Of a stretch of 64,000 nucleotides of DNA, positions 18,202 through 26,925 are shown piece after piece; the stretch's first letter is position 1; every line of letters begins with the position of its first letter. Below the pieces are notes generated by a model. That model was not told where the DNA came from, did no database searches, and saw nothing but the letters and a program-made list of their open reading frames with translations. The DNA is taken from contig NC_088955.1 of NCBI RefSeq assembly GCF_010111755.1, forward strand, positions 62,001 to 126,000. Reading direction: 5' to 3'. The position numbers were made by a program, and so were the translations under genes. Source of the stretch: Nakaseomyces glabratus. Lineage: Eukaryota; Ascomycota; Saccharomycetes; Saccharomycetales; Saccharomycetaceae.

Positions 18202-18449
18202 TGCTGTCTTATACCCTCTTTAGCCCATTCACCACGCCCAAATAGCCACCAGAACCCGCCCAGCTCTTATAATACTTGCTCACTTCGCCAGAGTCGTGTT
18301 GTTCACCGAGCAGATTCTACGTGGTAAGTGATATACTTCTGGTCTTGCTTGGAATTTGCATCGAATAAGAAGTTATAAGAGCTATAGTACTAGTTGCGAC
18401 TGGGGGGTCTGGCTTTGGGAAGGCAGTACAAGCTGGACAGATTGAGTAG

Positions 18450-19379
18450 ATGTTGCGTATTATTCGGAGTATAGGTACCGCGGCTGGTGCCGCTGGTTCT
18501 GGTGCTGCTGGAGCTGCTGGTGCTGTTGCAGGGTTGTACCGGGAACCTGCTAAGTGGAAAGGGTTGAAGCCCGAGACTGTGATATCTCTGTACTGGGAGC
18601 GTGTTGCGAAGATGGGGAAGGAGTACAAGCAGAGTCCCGAGGAGTTAGAGGCGCTGCTGGGCACGTCGGAGTACACTGGTGTTCCCGAGGCGCATATCAG
18701 GAAGCTGTACAAGTACGGTGAGAAAGGTGCTATGGAGATTGGTGCTGGAGCTGGACCTGGTGCTGGGGCCAAGGCTCGGGATGTCGTCGGTGGGTTTAGC
18801 AGGTTTCAGTTCGATGAGTTGCCCTCGCAGGCGCTGGATCTGGTGGATCAGCACCGTGAGCAGCGGTTTTACAACAGACTGGCTGCGTACGAGCTGCCTT
18901 TGCTCGCTAAGTACAGGCAGGAGTACAAGCCTCCGTCAGCGTCAGATGTGGTGACTTACAAGTACTTCACGTATGTGGGTGAAGAGCACCCTAACTCGAG
19001 GAAAGTAGTCCTGAGCTTAAAGACTGAGTCACTTGGTTTGGAGCCTCGCGCACTGCACAAGTTCAGGGTACTGGCAAGGACTCGCTACGACCACGAGACA
19101 GACCTGTTCAAGATGTCCAGCGACAAGTTCCCAGAAGCACAGCAGAATGCCAAGTACTTGGGAGATATCCTGAAGAGGCTACTGCAAGAGGCCAAGGACT
19201 TAAGCAAAGACGACTTCAGTGATATCCCCTTGGACACAAGACACACCATTGCTAAGAATCTGCGGAAGAAGCACTCGAGGCGTCTAAGGACAATTGAATT
19301 CCCAGAGGAGTGGAAGAGACCTGAAGATGCGCCTGTGAAGAAGGTCAACATCACCGAGGAATTGATGAAACTCTTGTAA
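18450..19379 (+). CDS. RSM24: Mitochondrial small ribosomal subunit protein Rsm24 (mS35)
   Basis: A protein of 309 residues, ATG at 18450; the S. cerevisiae protein has 319. The N terminus ([18 protein letters not shown]) is a low-acid Ala/Gly-rich mitochondrial presequence. The mature part carries the mS35 signatures ([29 protein letters not shown] and [20 protein letters not shown], each cited here in part). It is a mitochondria-specific protein of the 37S subunit head. It is divergent from NGG1 with a 248-bp shared promoter, as in YDR175C-YDR176W. Confidence 0.94.
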   Translation: MLRIIRSIGTAAGAAGSGAAGAAGAVAGLYREPAKWKGLKPETVISLYWERVAKMGKEYKQSPEELEALLGTSEYTGVPEAHIRKLYKYGEKGAMEIGAGAGPGAGAKARDVVGGFSRFQFDELPSQALDLVDQHREQRFYNRLAAYELPLLAKYRQEYKPPSASDVVTYKYFTYVGEEHPNSRKVVLSLKTESLGLEPRALHKFRVLARTRYDHETDLFKMSSDKFPEAQQNAKYLGDILKRLLQEAKDLSKDDFSDIPLDTRHTIAKNLRKKHSRRLRTIEFPEEWKRPEDAPVKKVNITEELMKLL

Positions 19380-19887
19380 TTAACATTGTTCGAGCACATA
19401 CATTTGCTAATGGACAAAGGCGCAGATAGCCATCTATTTGACGACGGAAAGTAGTCATTCAAATAGCTGTAAATACTAAAAATGAATAAAAACTTACATA
19501 TATTCGCGATGCCCGTATCACGGCTATGGATACAAGCACGATTGGGATATAAGTATGACTGGATATTAAGATTACTATAACTTTATATAATACAAATCGT
19601 CTTACACTGATGTATATCGTTTATATGAATGTCTCCAAATTTATGTGTCTCTATGTTTAAAAATCCAGGTCGTGGATTGCAAAAATACAGTTTTGCATAC
19701 GAGATCATTAGTCTAAAACCAATGAAATCATATATGAAGTGGGTGAATACATCAAAGCATTCTTAGAAATGAGAAAGAAAAATAATACAAGATCAGGAAC
19801 GGTGGTAGTTCACTGATAGAGAAAGAAATATTATGAAGGGCGATTCTTGATAAAGAATGAGTAATGAGATCAGCACGCTGTTTTGGC
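19380..19887. other. Convergent RSM24-HMO1 intergenic region
   Basis: About 510 bp of AT-rich 3' flanking DNA with several short TATATA and AATAAA-like elements suited to yeast 3'-end formation. No gene or repeat seen. Confidence 0.55.
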
Positions 19888-20712
19888 TTAGTTATTGTCT
19901 CTGTTGGCGTCTCTGTTCTTATCCTTCTTCTTATCCTTCTTCTTCTTCTTCTTCTTCTTTTCGCTGGAGCCGGTGTTCTCACCGTTACCGCTGCTGGAGA
20001 CCTTGTGGCCATCGCTACCGCCGTAGATCTCATCGATTGATCTCTTTTGCAAGTTGGCGGGCAATGGCACTGGGGCGTGGTTGGTGCTTGGGTCCATGAA
20101 CTCAGGCAGAGTGCCGTTCTTCTTGGCCTCCAAGTACTTTTGCTTCTCGACCTGGTAGTTCTCGAGCTCGACGTTATAGGCCTGCTTCCACTTCTCCTTC
20201 TCCTCGTCGCTGAGGTTCTTCCACTTCTTGGAGATCTCCTGGGTGATCTCGGTGGATGACAGAGGGGGCAAGCCGGCTTGTGCTCTAGCGTCACGCAGCT
20301 CCTGGCGCACATACGCAGAGTACGCAAAGAAGACGGTCAACGGCTTCTTTGGGGCGTTAGGGTCACGGACGGGCTTCTTCTTCTGAGGTGGCTGGTCGTC
20401 GGCACCATCGGCATCATCGTCGCCGGACTTGGACTTCTTACCTTTGCCCATCAGCAAAGAGGACGCATCCTCGTCCATGGGGTTGACAAGATCAGAGCTT
20501 ATACCATGCAGCTGGTTCGACGCAGACGTCAGGGTCTGCAAAGACTCGGTCAGCGTGGTGAACGCCTCTAGCCTCTCTTCATCATCCTCGCCAATGGTAT
20601 TGTAGAAATCAACAATGGCAGAAGCAGTATTGTTAGCGGACTTGGACAACTCGAACAACGCTGACACCAGCGAGTCCTTAGCAGACTTCAACTTCAACCC
20701 TGCAGCATCCAT
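19888..20712 (-). CDS. HMO1: HMG-box chromatin protein Hmo1
   Basis: A protein of 274 residues, ATG at 20712; S. cerevisiae Hmo1 has 246. Residues 1-90 are the divergent box A dimerisation region. From about residue 116 a canonical HMG box follows (RDPNAPKKPLTVFFAYS through EISKKWKNLSDEEKEKWKQ). The C terminus is a Lys-rich tail (a run of KKKKKKKKDKKKDKN) that bends DNA. Hmo1 coats actively transcribed rDNA and many ribosomal protein promoters and works with Pol I and TORC1 signalling. RPA14, a Pol I subunit, is elsewhere in the window. Confidence 0.97.
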   Translation of the reverse strand: MDAAGLKLKSAKDSLVSALFELSKSANNTASAIVDFYNTIGEDDEERLEAFTTLTESLQTLTSASNQLHGISSDLVNPMDEDASSLLMGKGKKSKSGDDDADGADDQPPQKKKPVRDPNAPKKPLTVFFAYSAYVRQELRDARAQAGLPPLSSTEITQEISKKWKNLSDEEKEKWKQAYNVELENYQVEKQKYLEAKKNGTLPEFMDPSTNHAPVPLPANLQKRSIDEIYGGSDGHKVSSSGNGENTGSSEKKKKKKKKDKKKDKNRDANRDNN

Positions 20713-20820
20713 CTTTTTGTTTTTATTTACTTACGTGGTTTGTATGTTAAGGAGAAAAGCCACTTACAGTTTCAGCTTAATGGAGTGAGCGTAGCCCTTG
20801 AGCGTAGCCTTCGAAGCTTA

Positions 20821-20887
20821 CCATTAGGCCTCCATTAGAGAGGTCCATTAGGCTTACATTAGGCTTACATTAGGACTCCATTAGAGG
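20821..20887. repeat. Short tandem repeat based on CATTAGGCTTA
   Basis: Six CATTAG cores occur between 20821 and 20887. Successive units vary (CATTAGGCCTC, CATTAGAGAGGTC, CATTAGGCTTA twice in tandem, CATTAGGACTC, CATTAGAGGG). It lies 110-175 bp upstream of the HMO1 start codon. Confidence 0.85.
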
Positions 20888-21152
20888 GTACCAGTTCCCT
20901 AGCCTGAGCCCGTCCAGCCTAGAGAAGAAAAATTTTCTACCAGAGAGAGGGAGTGACAAGAGTCGTGATTGTTGTTTTAGCCTTACTCTGGATCATCCGG
21001 TATTGACCTTTTGGTCAGAGAACTGGGAAACTAAATATATCCATGCTATGAGACTGGCTTCGCTCCCGGGCAGAGGTTCCAAGGGCTCATACTCAGAAGG
21101 CTCAGGCTATCAAGTACTGGCTCCCGCTGGGAGGTGTGTGCAGGGAGATAGC

Positions 21153-21159
21153 CGGGTAA
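21153..21159 (+). promoter_or_regulatory. Reb1-type site CGGGTAA
   Basis: CGGGTAA matches the Reb1 consensus. It lies 155 bp upstream of the ARG82 ATG in the shared HMO1-ARG82 promoter, the usual distance for a nucleosome-excluding general factor. Only the motif supports this. Confidence 0.5.
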
Positions 21160-21313
21160 ACACATGTCCGTACAGCGCTACTAGTATACCGGCTTATGCT
21201 CTGCCAAAACTCATCGGAAGTGGCATATATCTGTCTCTCCTGTGCTAGTTTTGTAGTTGCACAGAGGGGGAGAGGAGCAGGGGCCCAGGCAGTATTGGCT
21301 ATTTGCGTCGAGG

Positions 21314-22363
21314 ATGCGTGCGTTTCAACACAGGGCTGCTGGGCACGACGGGTTGCTCACAGAGGGCGAAGGTGCGCTGGTGTTCAAGCCGTACCATGCG
21401 AAGGAAGCTGCGTTCTATATGGAGGTGCAGCGGCGGAGGGTTGACGAGCCTGGAGCTGCGCAGGATGTGCCGCTGCACCTGTGGATGCCCTGCTTCATGG
21501 GCGTGCTGGAGCAAGGCGATGTCAGGAAGCCCGGGGCTTCCGGCAATACACCCGCTGGGAGCAAGTATATTGTGTTGAACAACCTGCTGCATGGGTACTC
21601 GAGACCGAACGTGATGGATATTAAGCTGGGGTCTGTGCTCTACGATGAGGATGCTCCGCTGGAGAAGAGGCAGCGGTTGCAGGAGGTGAGCAGGACCACG
21701 ACGTCGGGGTCTCTGGCGTTTCGGATATGCGGGATGAAGATAGAACGGGGGAAAGCTAGCTGTACCGCACTAGATGAGGCACACTACGATGTGGAGACTC
21801 ACCATGGTGTGGAATACCTGTCGGTGAACAAGTTCTACGGAAGAACTAGAACTAAGGATGATATCAGCGAGGCCATTGAACTGTTCTTTAATAATGAAAG
21901 GCTGTCTAAGCCACGGAAAAAGCAACTTTACGACACTTTCTGGCAGCGGTTGCAATTGTTCTACAACACTCTACTTGACACAAAGGCGAGATTTATATCT
22001 AGTAGCTTGCTATTCGTATATGAGAGTGACCCTGCAGCATGGGAAGAGCTCGATGATGTTGATGAGCTGGTACACGACTACGAAGTTGAACTCATAGATA
22101 CTGACGAGGAAGACGACGAGCTCGCTGGCGGGTTTGTACAACAAACTACACAAGCCAGCATGGTTATAGATACGAGAGATGACGATGAGCTGCCCAATCC
22201 AACGATTATGAACGAGAAGGTGGAGCCCCGAAATAAGAAACTGAGCTCGATGACTTTTATAGACTTTGCTCACTCACAGTTTACAGATACAGACGACTAC
22301 GATGAGAATGTCATATTGGGTGTGGAAAACTTAATCGATATATTTAATGAGTTACGAATCTGA
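21314..22363 (+). CDS. ARG82: Inositol polyphosphate multikinase Arg82 (Ipk2)
   Basis: A protein of 350 residues from the ATG at 21314 (MRAFQHRAAGHDGLL); this start aligns with the family (AAGHDG near the N terminus), and 19 upstream in-frame codons begin elsewhere. The inositol-kinase signature PNVMDIKLG, then TTSGSLAFRICGM, then SSSLLFVYE and the final DFAHSQ block are all present. Arg82 phosphorylates IP3 to IP5 in the nucleus and stabilises Mcm1-Arg80 at arginine-regulated genes. The acidic insert before the last motif (EEDDELAGG) corresponds to the Asp-rich insert of the S. cerevisiae protein but is shorter. Confidence 0.96.
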   Translation: MRAFQHRAAGHDGLLTEGEGALVFKPYHAKEAAFYMEVQRRRVDEPGAAQDVPLHLWMPCFMGVLEQGDVRKPGASGNTPAGSKYIVLNNLLHGYSRPNVMDIKLGSVLYDEDAPLEKRQRLQEVSRTTTSGSLAFRICGMKIERGKASCTALDEAHYDVETHHGVEYLSVNKFYGRTRTKDDISEAIELFFNNERLSKPRKKQLYDTFWQRLQLFYNTLLDTKARFISSSLLFVYESDPAAWEELDDVDELVHDYEVELIDTDEEDDELAGGFVQQTTQASMVIDTRDDDELPNPTIMNEKVEPRNKKLSSMTFIDFAHSQFTDTDDYDENVILGVENLIDIFNELRI

Positions 22364-22653
22364 ATTTGAAAATGCTTTTTAATTGATATGATAATTGATA
22401 TGATAAGTGGTATTTCTTTGGCATGCGGTCAAATATATAAATAAAATATATTCAAAATGAAAGCTATTTCGAAATTGCATTGGAAATAAACAAAATACTG
22501 TACAGAAAACTATGATTAGATGTTATATGGTGTTCATACTGATTACGAAAACTACTGATTGGTTCCATGACTTCATTACCCGCAGAAGTCACACTTAATT
22601 ATTAAGATAAATTTCTAAAACAAACAAAGTTACTCTATCTGATGTAACGCCGT

Positions 22654-24720
22654 TTACTCAAGAATCTTAACGATCTTACCAATAGCAATGGTAGTACCTT
22701 GATCTCTCAATGTGAATCTACCCAATTGTGGGTAGTCGTCGTAGGTTTCAACACAGACTGGAGCTTCAGTTTCCAGCAATGCAATAATCTTCATACCCTT
22801 CTTGGCAAATGCAGGTGGTTTCTTAGACTTACGGTTAGTACCTCTTTCTAATTTGTGCAATAGTCTAGTGATGTGGACTTCCTCAATGGCAGTATGGACG
22901 TGCATAACACAGGAGAAACCAGCAGACATGATAGACTTCAATTCAACAATGGCGATTTGAGCAACAAATCTGGTGACGTTCTTGATTGGGTTCTTTGGGG
23001 AGGTTAATACGAAACCAGCAGAGATATCTTCTTCTTCGATACCCTTGATTCTCAGCTTAACTTGTTCACCACAAACAGCCATATCAACTTCATTTTCAGT
23101 TTCGTTGTAAATATTTTGAATTTCAACTGGTATCTTGTTAGGCATTAGTAGTGTGGATTGACCCTTCTTGATGTGACCTGATTCAATCTTACCTTCTACA
23201 ACGGTACCTAGATCCTTCATCTTAGAAGCAATAGGTAGCATAAATGGAGCATTGACGTGACGGTCGACATGCTTCATCTCGTCCAGGTATTCCAATAGAG
23301 CTGGACCATCGTACCATGGACATTCTTCCTTCTTGACACGTTCCTTTAGACCAGCACCACTGTAACCAGAAACAGGCATGAAAACAACATCTTGCTTAAC
23401 ATTGTAGCCAATTGCCTTCAAATAGTTGCTCAAGTTGCTGACACATTGGTCGTAACGTTCTTGAGACCAGTTGACAGTTGGGTCATCCATTTTGTTAATA
23501 ACAACAATCATCTTGTTAACACCTTGGGTCTTAGCCAACAAAGCATGCTCACGGGTTTGACCACCCTTTTCAAAACCGGTTTCATATTCACCCTTTCTTG
23601 CAGAAATAACTAGAATACCGACATCAGCTTGAGAGGCACCACCGATCATTTCAGAAACATACATTTTGTGACCTGGAGCATCCAAGATGGTGTAACGTCT
23701 CTTTTCGGTTTCGAAGTAAGCCTTACCGACTTCAATGGTCTTACCATCATTTCTTTCTTCCTTGTTAGTGTCCATAACCCAGGACAAGTACCAACCTTGT
23801 CTACCAGCGTCCTTGGCTTCTCTTTCGTATTTTTCAATGGTTCTCTTATCCACGGAACCAGTCAAGTACAATAAGTTACCACCCATGGTAGATTTACCGG
23901 CATCGACGTGACCCATAAAAATAATGGAGACATGATCCTTACCACCAAACATATCGTTAACAATCTCTTCATCGACTTCATCTTCTTGTTCCTTGATCAA
24001 GGCGTCCGCACTGCTAACCTCTTGGGATGGAGTAGCTTCCTTTTCCTTTGTATCTTTGACATCAAGCTTTTCCATCTTCTTAGAGACATCCTCAGTAGCT
24101 TCTGGCTTGGATTCGGTGGAGGTAGTTTCTTCCTTCTTGGTTTCTTCATCCTTCTTAGCTTCCTTGGCTGGCTCTTCTTGTTTATTTTCTTCCTTCTTTG
24201 GTTCTTCAGTCTTTGGTTCTTCCTTCTTAGTAGCATTAGCCAACTTGATACCAGAGCTTGACACCAACTTTAGAGTCTTCTTTGGCTTTGGAGCTGGCTC
24301 ACTCTTTTGCTCTTGTTGTTGTTGGAAACTGTCTAAGGTCATACCTTGAGCAGGTTGTTGCTGTTGTTGGTAGTTTTGGTATCCGCTGTTTTGGTTGTTG
24401 TAGTTGTTTCTATTGTTGTAGTTCTTGTAACCACCACGGCCACGGCCACCTTGGTATCCACCACGACCACCCTGGTATCCACCTTGTTGATAGTTCTGGT
24501 ATCCGCCTTGTTGGTAGTTCTGGTAGCCACCTTGCTGATAGTTTTGGTATTGCTGGTAGCCCTGTTGTGGCTGGTAGTTTTGAAACTGCTGGTACTGCTG
24601 GTAGCCCTGTTGTGGCTGGAAGTTTTGTTGACCATAGTTTTGGTAGTACTGTTGGTAGTTACCTTGTTGCTGTTGCTGTTGCTGCTGTTGCTGCTGCTGC
24701 TGTTGGTTAGGATCAGACAT
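22654..24720 (-). CDS. SUP35: Translation termination factor eRF3 / Sup35 with prion-like domain
   Basis: A protein of 688 residues from the ATG at 24720 (MSDPNQQQ); three codons upstream are in frame but the MSDxN start is conserved. Residues 1 to about 125 are Gln/Asn/Tyr/Gly-rich with tandem YQNYQQGG repeats like the Sup35 prion domain. A Lys/Glu-rich M region follows, starting at [20 protein letters not shown]. The GTPase domain starts near residue 256, with G1 GHVDAGKS (from G270), G3 DAPGHKM and G4 NKMD. eRF3 with eRF1 (Sup45) drives peptide release. It ends [14 protein letters not shown] as expected. Confidence 0.98.
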   Translation of the reverse strand: MSDPNQQQQQQQQQQQQQQGNYQQYYQNYGQQNFQPQQGYQQYQQFQNYQPQQGYQQYQNYQQGGYQNYQQGGYQNYQQGGYQGGRGGYQGGRGRGGYKNYNNRNNYNNQNSGYQNYQQQQQPAQGMTLDSFQQQQEQKSEPAPKPKKTLKLVSSSGIKLANATKKEEPKTEEPKKEENKQEEPAKEAKKDEETKKEETTSTESKPEATEDVSKKMEKLDVKDTKEKEATPSQEVSSADALIKEQEDEVDEEIVNDMFGGKDHVSIIFMGHVDAGKSTMGGNLLYLTGSVDKRTIEKYEREAKDAGRQGWYLSWVMDTNKEERNDGKTIEVGKAYFETEKRRYTILDAPGHKMYVSEMIGGASQADVGILVISARKGEYETGFEKGGQTREHALLAKTQGVNKMIVVINKMDDPTVNWSQERYDQCVSNLSNYLKAIGYNVKQDVVFMPVSGYSGAGLKERVKKEECPWYDGPALLEYLDEMKHVDRHVNAPFMLPIASKMKDLGTVVEGKIESGHIKKGQSTLLMPNKIPVEIQNIYNETENEVDMAVCGEQVKLRIKGIEEEDISAGFVLTSPKNPIKNVTRFVAQIAIVELKSIMSAGFSCVMHVHTAIEEVHITRLLHKLERGTNRKSKKPPAFAKKGMKIIALLETEAPVCVETYDDYPQLGRFTLRDQGTTIAIGKIVKILE

Positions 24721-25137
24721 GGCTCTCAATTGATCAGTAAGTGCTAGCGGCTTTTGCTATCCTCAATGCTTGATGTATGCAAACCTCAGATCAACGCAAA
24801 CCCAGATAAATATCGAATAGCTAACTGGGACTATAACTACTACCAACTAGTGAAGCTCATCGATTCTTTGCCAAATTTGGGAAAAATTTTCAATCACAAA
24901 ATACGTATATGTCACATGATAATATAACATACCATGCCAACTGCCAAGTAGTGTATATAGTATTGGCAAGTTTCTCATGCACGTTTGGTAAGCCATTGTT
25001 CTATTCGTGAGTACTTCGTTGCTGTATATAGTCTATACATTTATATATTTGAGAGATTTCTTTTTATGGTCTTTTTTGATCTATTTACTAATGTGCTGTG
25101 GCAGTGCTGTGGCAGTGCTGTATGCCATTTGGGTCTT
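24721..25137. promoter_or_regulatory. SUP35 promoter region with PAC-like and RRPE motifs
   Basis: GCTCATCGA near 24855 differs from PAC only in its last base. It is followed by CAAATTTGGGAAAAATTTTC ending near 24890, which contains RRPE-like AAAAATTTT. These lie 130-170 bp upstream of the SUP35 ATG on the minus strand. The rest of this 417-bp gap is HSP42 3' flank. Confidence 0.55.
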
Positions 25138-26277
25138 TCATGCCTGGACAGGGTTTGGGTTCTCTTCGAACTCGAGCTCTTCATCTGGGACATCCTCGAT
25201 GGTGATTCTCTTCTTTGGAGCTGGTTTCTCGGTGCCGTCGAGGATCTTTGGGACCTTGATGTGCAACAGGCCGTTCGAGTAACTGGCCTTGATGCTCTCG
25301 TCCTTGATACGTGGTAGCACAGGGAACTTCACGGTTCTCTCAAAGGCACCGTATTTCAGCTCGGTGATCTTTAGGTACTTCTCATCGATTCCGATCTTGT
25401 CCTCGATATTACCCTTGATGAGCAACTCGTGAGAGGATGGGTGGTAGTCGATGCGGAATGCCTTGGAACAGGCACCTGGCAAGGCCAACACAACATGGTA
25501 TGTGTCCTCGGTGTCATACAGGTTGACCTCGGGGGAGAATGGGAGGTCTAGTCGGGTCTCCGGCTTGGAGATCTGCAAAGGATCAGGGACAGGGGATGGA
25601 GCCTGTTGGTGCACGAACGCAGAAGACGAGGCTCTTTTCTTCAACTTTGGTTGCTGCGCAGGTTTCGACTCGCTATGTGGCTTGCTTTCTTGTGGAGTTT
25701 CCTGAGCTTGTGGCTCTGGTTGTTGCACTGCGGCAGGCTTCTGTTTAGGTTCCTGTGGCTCCTCGACTTCTGGCTCCTCTTGTTGCTGTTGTTGTTGCTG
25801 CCTTTGCTGTTGCCCTTGTGGCCCTAGCTGCACTGTGCTGCCCATTGGTGGGTATCCACCCAGCAACGCGTTCAGGATGTCCACAAGGCCGTTGTCAGCC
25901 TGGTACTGTTGTTCGTGCTCCTGCGCATTCCTAGCGGCTTTGCCTGAGTTATCGTGGTAGTAAGAGGGCTTCTCGCCCATCTCGACGTCCTCGTCACCGT
26001 CCTGCACGTCATCACCTTCGTCCTCGTCCTCGTCTTCGTAGTACTCGGGACTGTAGTAGTAAGGGTTGCCAAACCTGTAGTACGGGGTGCTCCTTACGTG
26101 GTGCAATGGGTGGCGCTGACCGTAGGGGTAGGAAGAGCCATGCGTGCCATGCGTGCCATAAGTGCCATAGGGGGCATAGGAGCCATAGGAGCCGTAGGCC
26201 CGTGGCTGGCGTTGGCGTGGTGCCTGTAGTGCATCTAGCACATCATATAGCGACAGCGAAGGTTGGTAGAAACTCAT
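25138..26277 (-). CDS. HSP42: Small heat shock protein Hsp42
   Basis: A protein of 379 residues, ATG at 26277 (MSFYQPSLSLYDVLDALQ); S. cerevisiae Hsp42 has 375. The N-terminal region is Tyr/Gly/Pro-rich and prion-like, then strongly acidic (YYEDEDEDEGDD), then Gln/Glu/Pro-rich. The alpha-crystallin domain spans about 246-345 (NLYDTEDTYHVVLALPG to GLLHIKVPKI). Hsp42 is the cytosolic sequestrase that gathers misfolded proteins into CytoQ bodies. Its promoter carries heat shock and stress elements (separate entry). SUP35-HSP42 order matches YDR172W-YDR171W. Confidence 0.97.
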   Translation of the reverse strand: MSFYQPSLSLYDVLDALQAPRQRQPRAYGSYGSYAPYGTYGTHGTHGSSYPYGQRHPLHHVRSTPYYRFGNPYYYSPEYYEDEDEDEGDDVQDGDEDVEMGEKPSYYHDNSGKAARNAQEHEQQYQADNGLVDILNALLGGYPPMGSTVQLGPQGQQQRQQQQQQQEEPEVEEPQEPKQKPAAVQQPEPQAQETPQESKPHSESKPAQQPKLKKRASSSAFVHQQAPSPVPDPLQISKPETRLDLPFSPEVNLYDTEDTYHVVLALPGACSKAFRIDYHPSSHELLIKGNIEDKIGIDEKYLKITELKYGAFERTVKFPVLPRIKDESIKASYSNGLLHIKVPKILDGTEKPAPKKRITIEDVPDEELEFEENPNPVQA

Positions 26278-26369
26278 TGTGTAGTTGTAGTATTGTTAGT
26301 ATCGTTAGTGTTGTTATTGTTCTTGGTGTAGTGTTGTACAACCAGGAAAGTTGGAAAGTACGCAGTAGT

Positions 26370-26434
26370 TTATATACTTTTAAGGTGGGGGCACCCCCTT
26401 GTAACCCCTAAGACGTGCAAAGAAACTTCTAGAA
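26370..26434 (-). promoter_or_regulatory. HSP42 promoter: TATA box, two STREs, perfect heat shock element
   Basis: On the minus strand, a TATATAA box lies at 26370-26376, about 95 bp before the ATG. CCCCT stress elements (Msn2/4 type) are at 26395-26399 and 26405-26409. GAAACTTCTAGAA at 26422-26434 is a perfect alternating nGAAnnTTCnnGAA Hsf1 site. The rest of the 403-bp gap up to the tRNA has nothing else I recognise. Confidence 0.85.
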
Positions 26435-26680
26435 CACTCTACAAGCCAGGCTGAATTGCCAGATAAAGCACAGAGTACAGCTATACACTTCAATGCTCGA
26501 CATTCCTGTGCATTCCAAGATAGCAACTAGTGGTATAAGTGAGCTATTATATGCAGTTATCGACACAAGTGCTTTCATCGGTATGATTCCACTTTAACGC
26601 CGCGTACCCGGTGATAGAGCCATATCCAAACCAAGGGGCAAAACCGCTAGTCTCCAGTTCAGACACCAAGAACTTCTTAT

Positions 26681-26752
26681 GGTTCTATAGTGTAGTGGTT
26701 ATCACTTTCGGTTTTGATCCGAACAACCCCGGTTCGAATCCGGGTAGGACCT
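26681..26752 (+). tRNA. tQ(UUG): tRNA-Gln (anticodon TTG)
   Basis: The 72-nt sequence begins GGTTCTATAGTGTAGTGG and ends CCGGGTAGGACCT less the final base pairings expected of a tRNA. The anticodon stem TTCGG/CCGAA encloses loop TTTTGAT, giving anticodon TTG at 26714-26716, which reads CAA. The B box GGTTCGAATCC is at 26731-26741. No intron. A Pol III terminator of T residues follows directly (26754-26761). It differs from the S. cerevisiae tQ(UUG) at only a few positions. It sits 174 bp upstream of SEC7. Confidence 0.97.
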
Positions 26753-26753
26753 C

Positions 26754-26761
26754 TTTTTTTC
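26754..26761 (+). terminator. Pol III terminator of the tRNA-Gln gene
   Basis: A run of T residues begins two bases after the tRNA 3' end, sufficient for RNA polymerase III termination. Confidence 0.85.
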
Positions 26762-26925
26762 TTGGTAGCTTTCCCAAATTTTTTTTTTGCGGAAATCCTC
26801 CGTTCATTCAGCCCTTTCGCATCTGAACAAGTAATTCGTGTGCAGTTCTTGTCGATCCCCACTCATAAAGAGAGCCAACCTTTTATCATACCAGGACTCG
26901 AGCACTAACCAGCAACCCACAAGCA

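Larger units (their letters stand above)
20713..21313. other. Divergent HMO1-ARG82 intergenic region
   Basis: About 600 bp serving both promoters. TGAGCGTAGCC occurs twice, at 20786-20796 and 20799-20809. A CATTAG-based tandem repeat follows (separate entry), then a Reb1-type site. No additional gene seen. Confidence 0.6.

Noticed and set aside
26460..26680. LTR or retrotransposon remnant next to the tRNA-Gln gene
   Set aside because: tRNA flanks are usual Ty insertion sites, but no TG...CA terminal repeats or target duplications are visible.
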